A DNA stretch of 64,000 bases, from contig CAUYUJ010011481.1 of assembly GCA_963575745.1 (NCBI GenBank), positions 249,001-313,000 on the forward strand, in the 5' to 3' direction. Positions 63,855 through 64,000 of the stretch are shown here, piece after piece. The stretch comes from Prorocentrum cordatum. Taxonomy: Eukaryota > Sar > Dinophyceae > Prorocentrales > Prorocentraceae. A program made the translations under genes and the position numbers. The notes below the pieces were generated by a model, which saw only the letters and a program-made list of their open reading frames with translations, searched no databases and had not been told where the DNA came from. Position 1 is the stretch's first letter. Each line of letters opens with the position of its first letter.

Positions 63855-63960
63855 CCCCCTCCCTCCTCCTCCTCCTCCTCCTCCTCCTCCTCCTCCTCCT
63901 CCTCCTCCTCCTCCTCCCCTTGCCCCTCCCCCCCCCTCCTCCCCCTCGTCCCCCTCCTCC
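63855..63960 (-). repeat. (CTC)n tract
   Basis: About 100 bp of CTC/CCC on plus near the window end. Confidence 0.95.
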
Positions 63961-64000
63961 TGAGGGAGAGGGGGCCCGAGGCTGCCTCTTGGAGGGCGCC

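Noticed and set aside
1-64000. tRNA, rRNA or U-snRNA genes
   Set aside because: No cloverleaf-compatible pair of A and B boxes, no rRNA core motif and no snRNA signature were recognised by eye. A covariance-model scan would settle this.

Overview
This window looks like nuclear DNA of a dinoflagellate alga. The best evidence is a degenerate copy of the dinoflagellate spliced leader (20 of 22 positions, counting the variable first base) on the minus strand at 13530-13509. It lies 40 bases upstream of the start codon of an intronless reading frame. High GC, very low coding density, strong G/C bias at third codon positions in the few believable exons, and very heavy repeat content all fit. A run of exactly 100 N at 49898-49997 marks a scaffold gap. 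The genus is not determined. There is no sign of bacterial operons, rRNA, tRNA or CRISPR.

Layout. 643-3760 is a ~125 bp satellite whose units flip orientation at about 2683. 5570-9996 is a decayed plus-strand gene that encodes a long coiled coil followed by a Pro/Thr/Ser-rich region. It is broken by frameshifts and by two short terminal-inverted-repeat (TIR) elements. 11.8-17.4 kb holds a foldback element, the spliced-leader-tagged retrogene, two solo-LTR-like elements, an ~88 bp satellite and the 3' end of a minus-strand membrane-protein gene. 19-26 kb is a patchwork of purine tracts, small TIR elements, short tandem arrays and one or two exon-like fragments. 27.6-33.0 kb and 36.3-39.7 kb are two blocks of one higher-order repeat. 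This repeat carries CG-alternating hairpins, a recurring small hydrophobic reading frame, and (GTC)n tracts in some copies. 33-36 kb and 40-41 kb carry GGCCCCAAGA-type repeats and an inverted copy of the ~88 bp satellite. 41-64 kb is mainly small TIR/foldback elements, (CTC)n tracts, a 1.7 kb TATG-type cryptic repeat and a few minus-strand exon-like fragments.

The clearest theme is mobile DNA. Three ~163 bp LTR-like elements each have a perfect 5 bp target duplication (GAGAC, AAGGA, GCTTC), and one sits inside another repeat whose empty form is also present. At least six different 155-225 bp TIR or foldback elements also have 5-6 bp direct repeats at their borders.

No gene here can be given a confident function. 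Protein-coding calls are limited to frames that read like protein rather than translated simple repeat, and most are probably single exons or fragments because introns could not be resolved.
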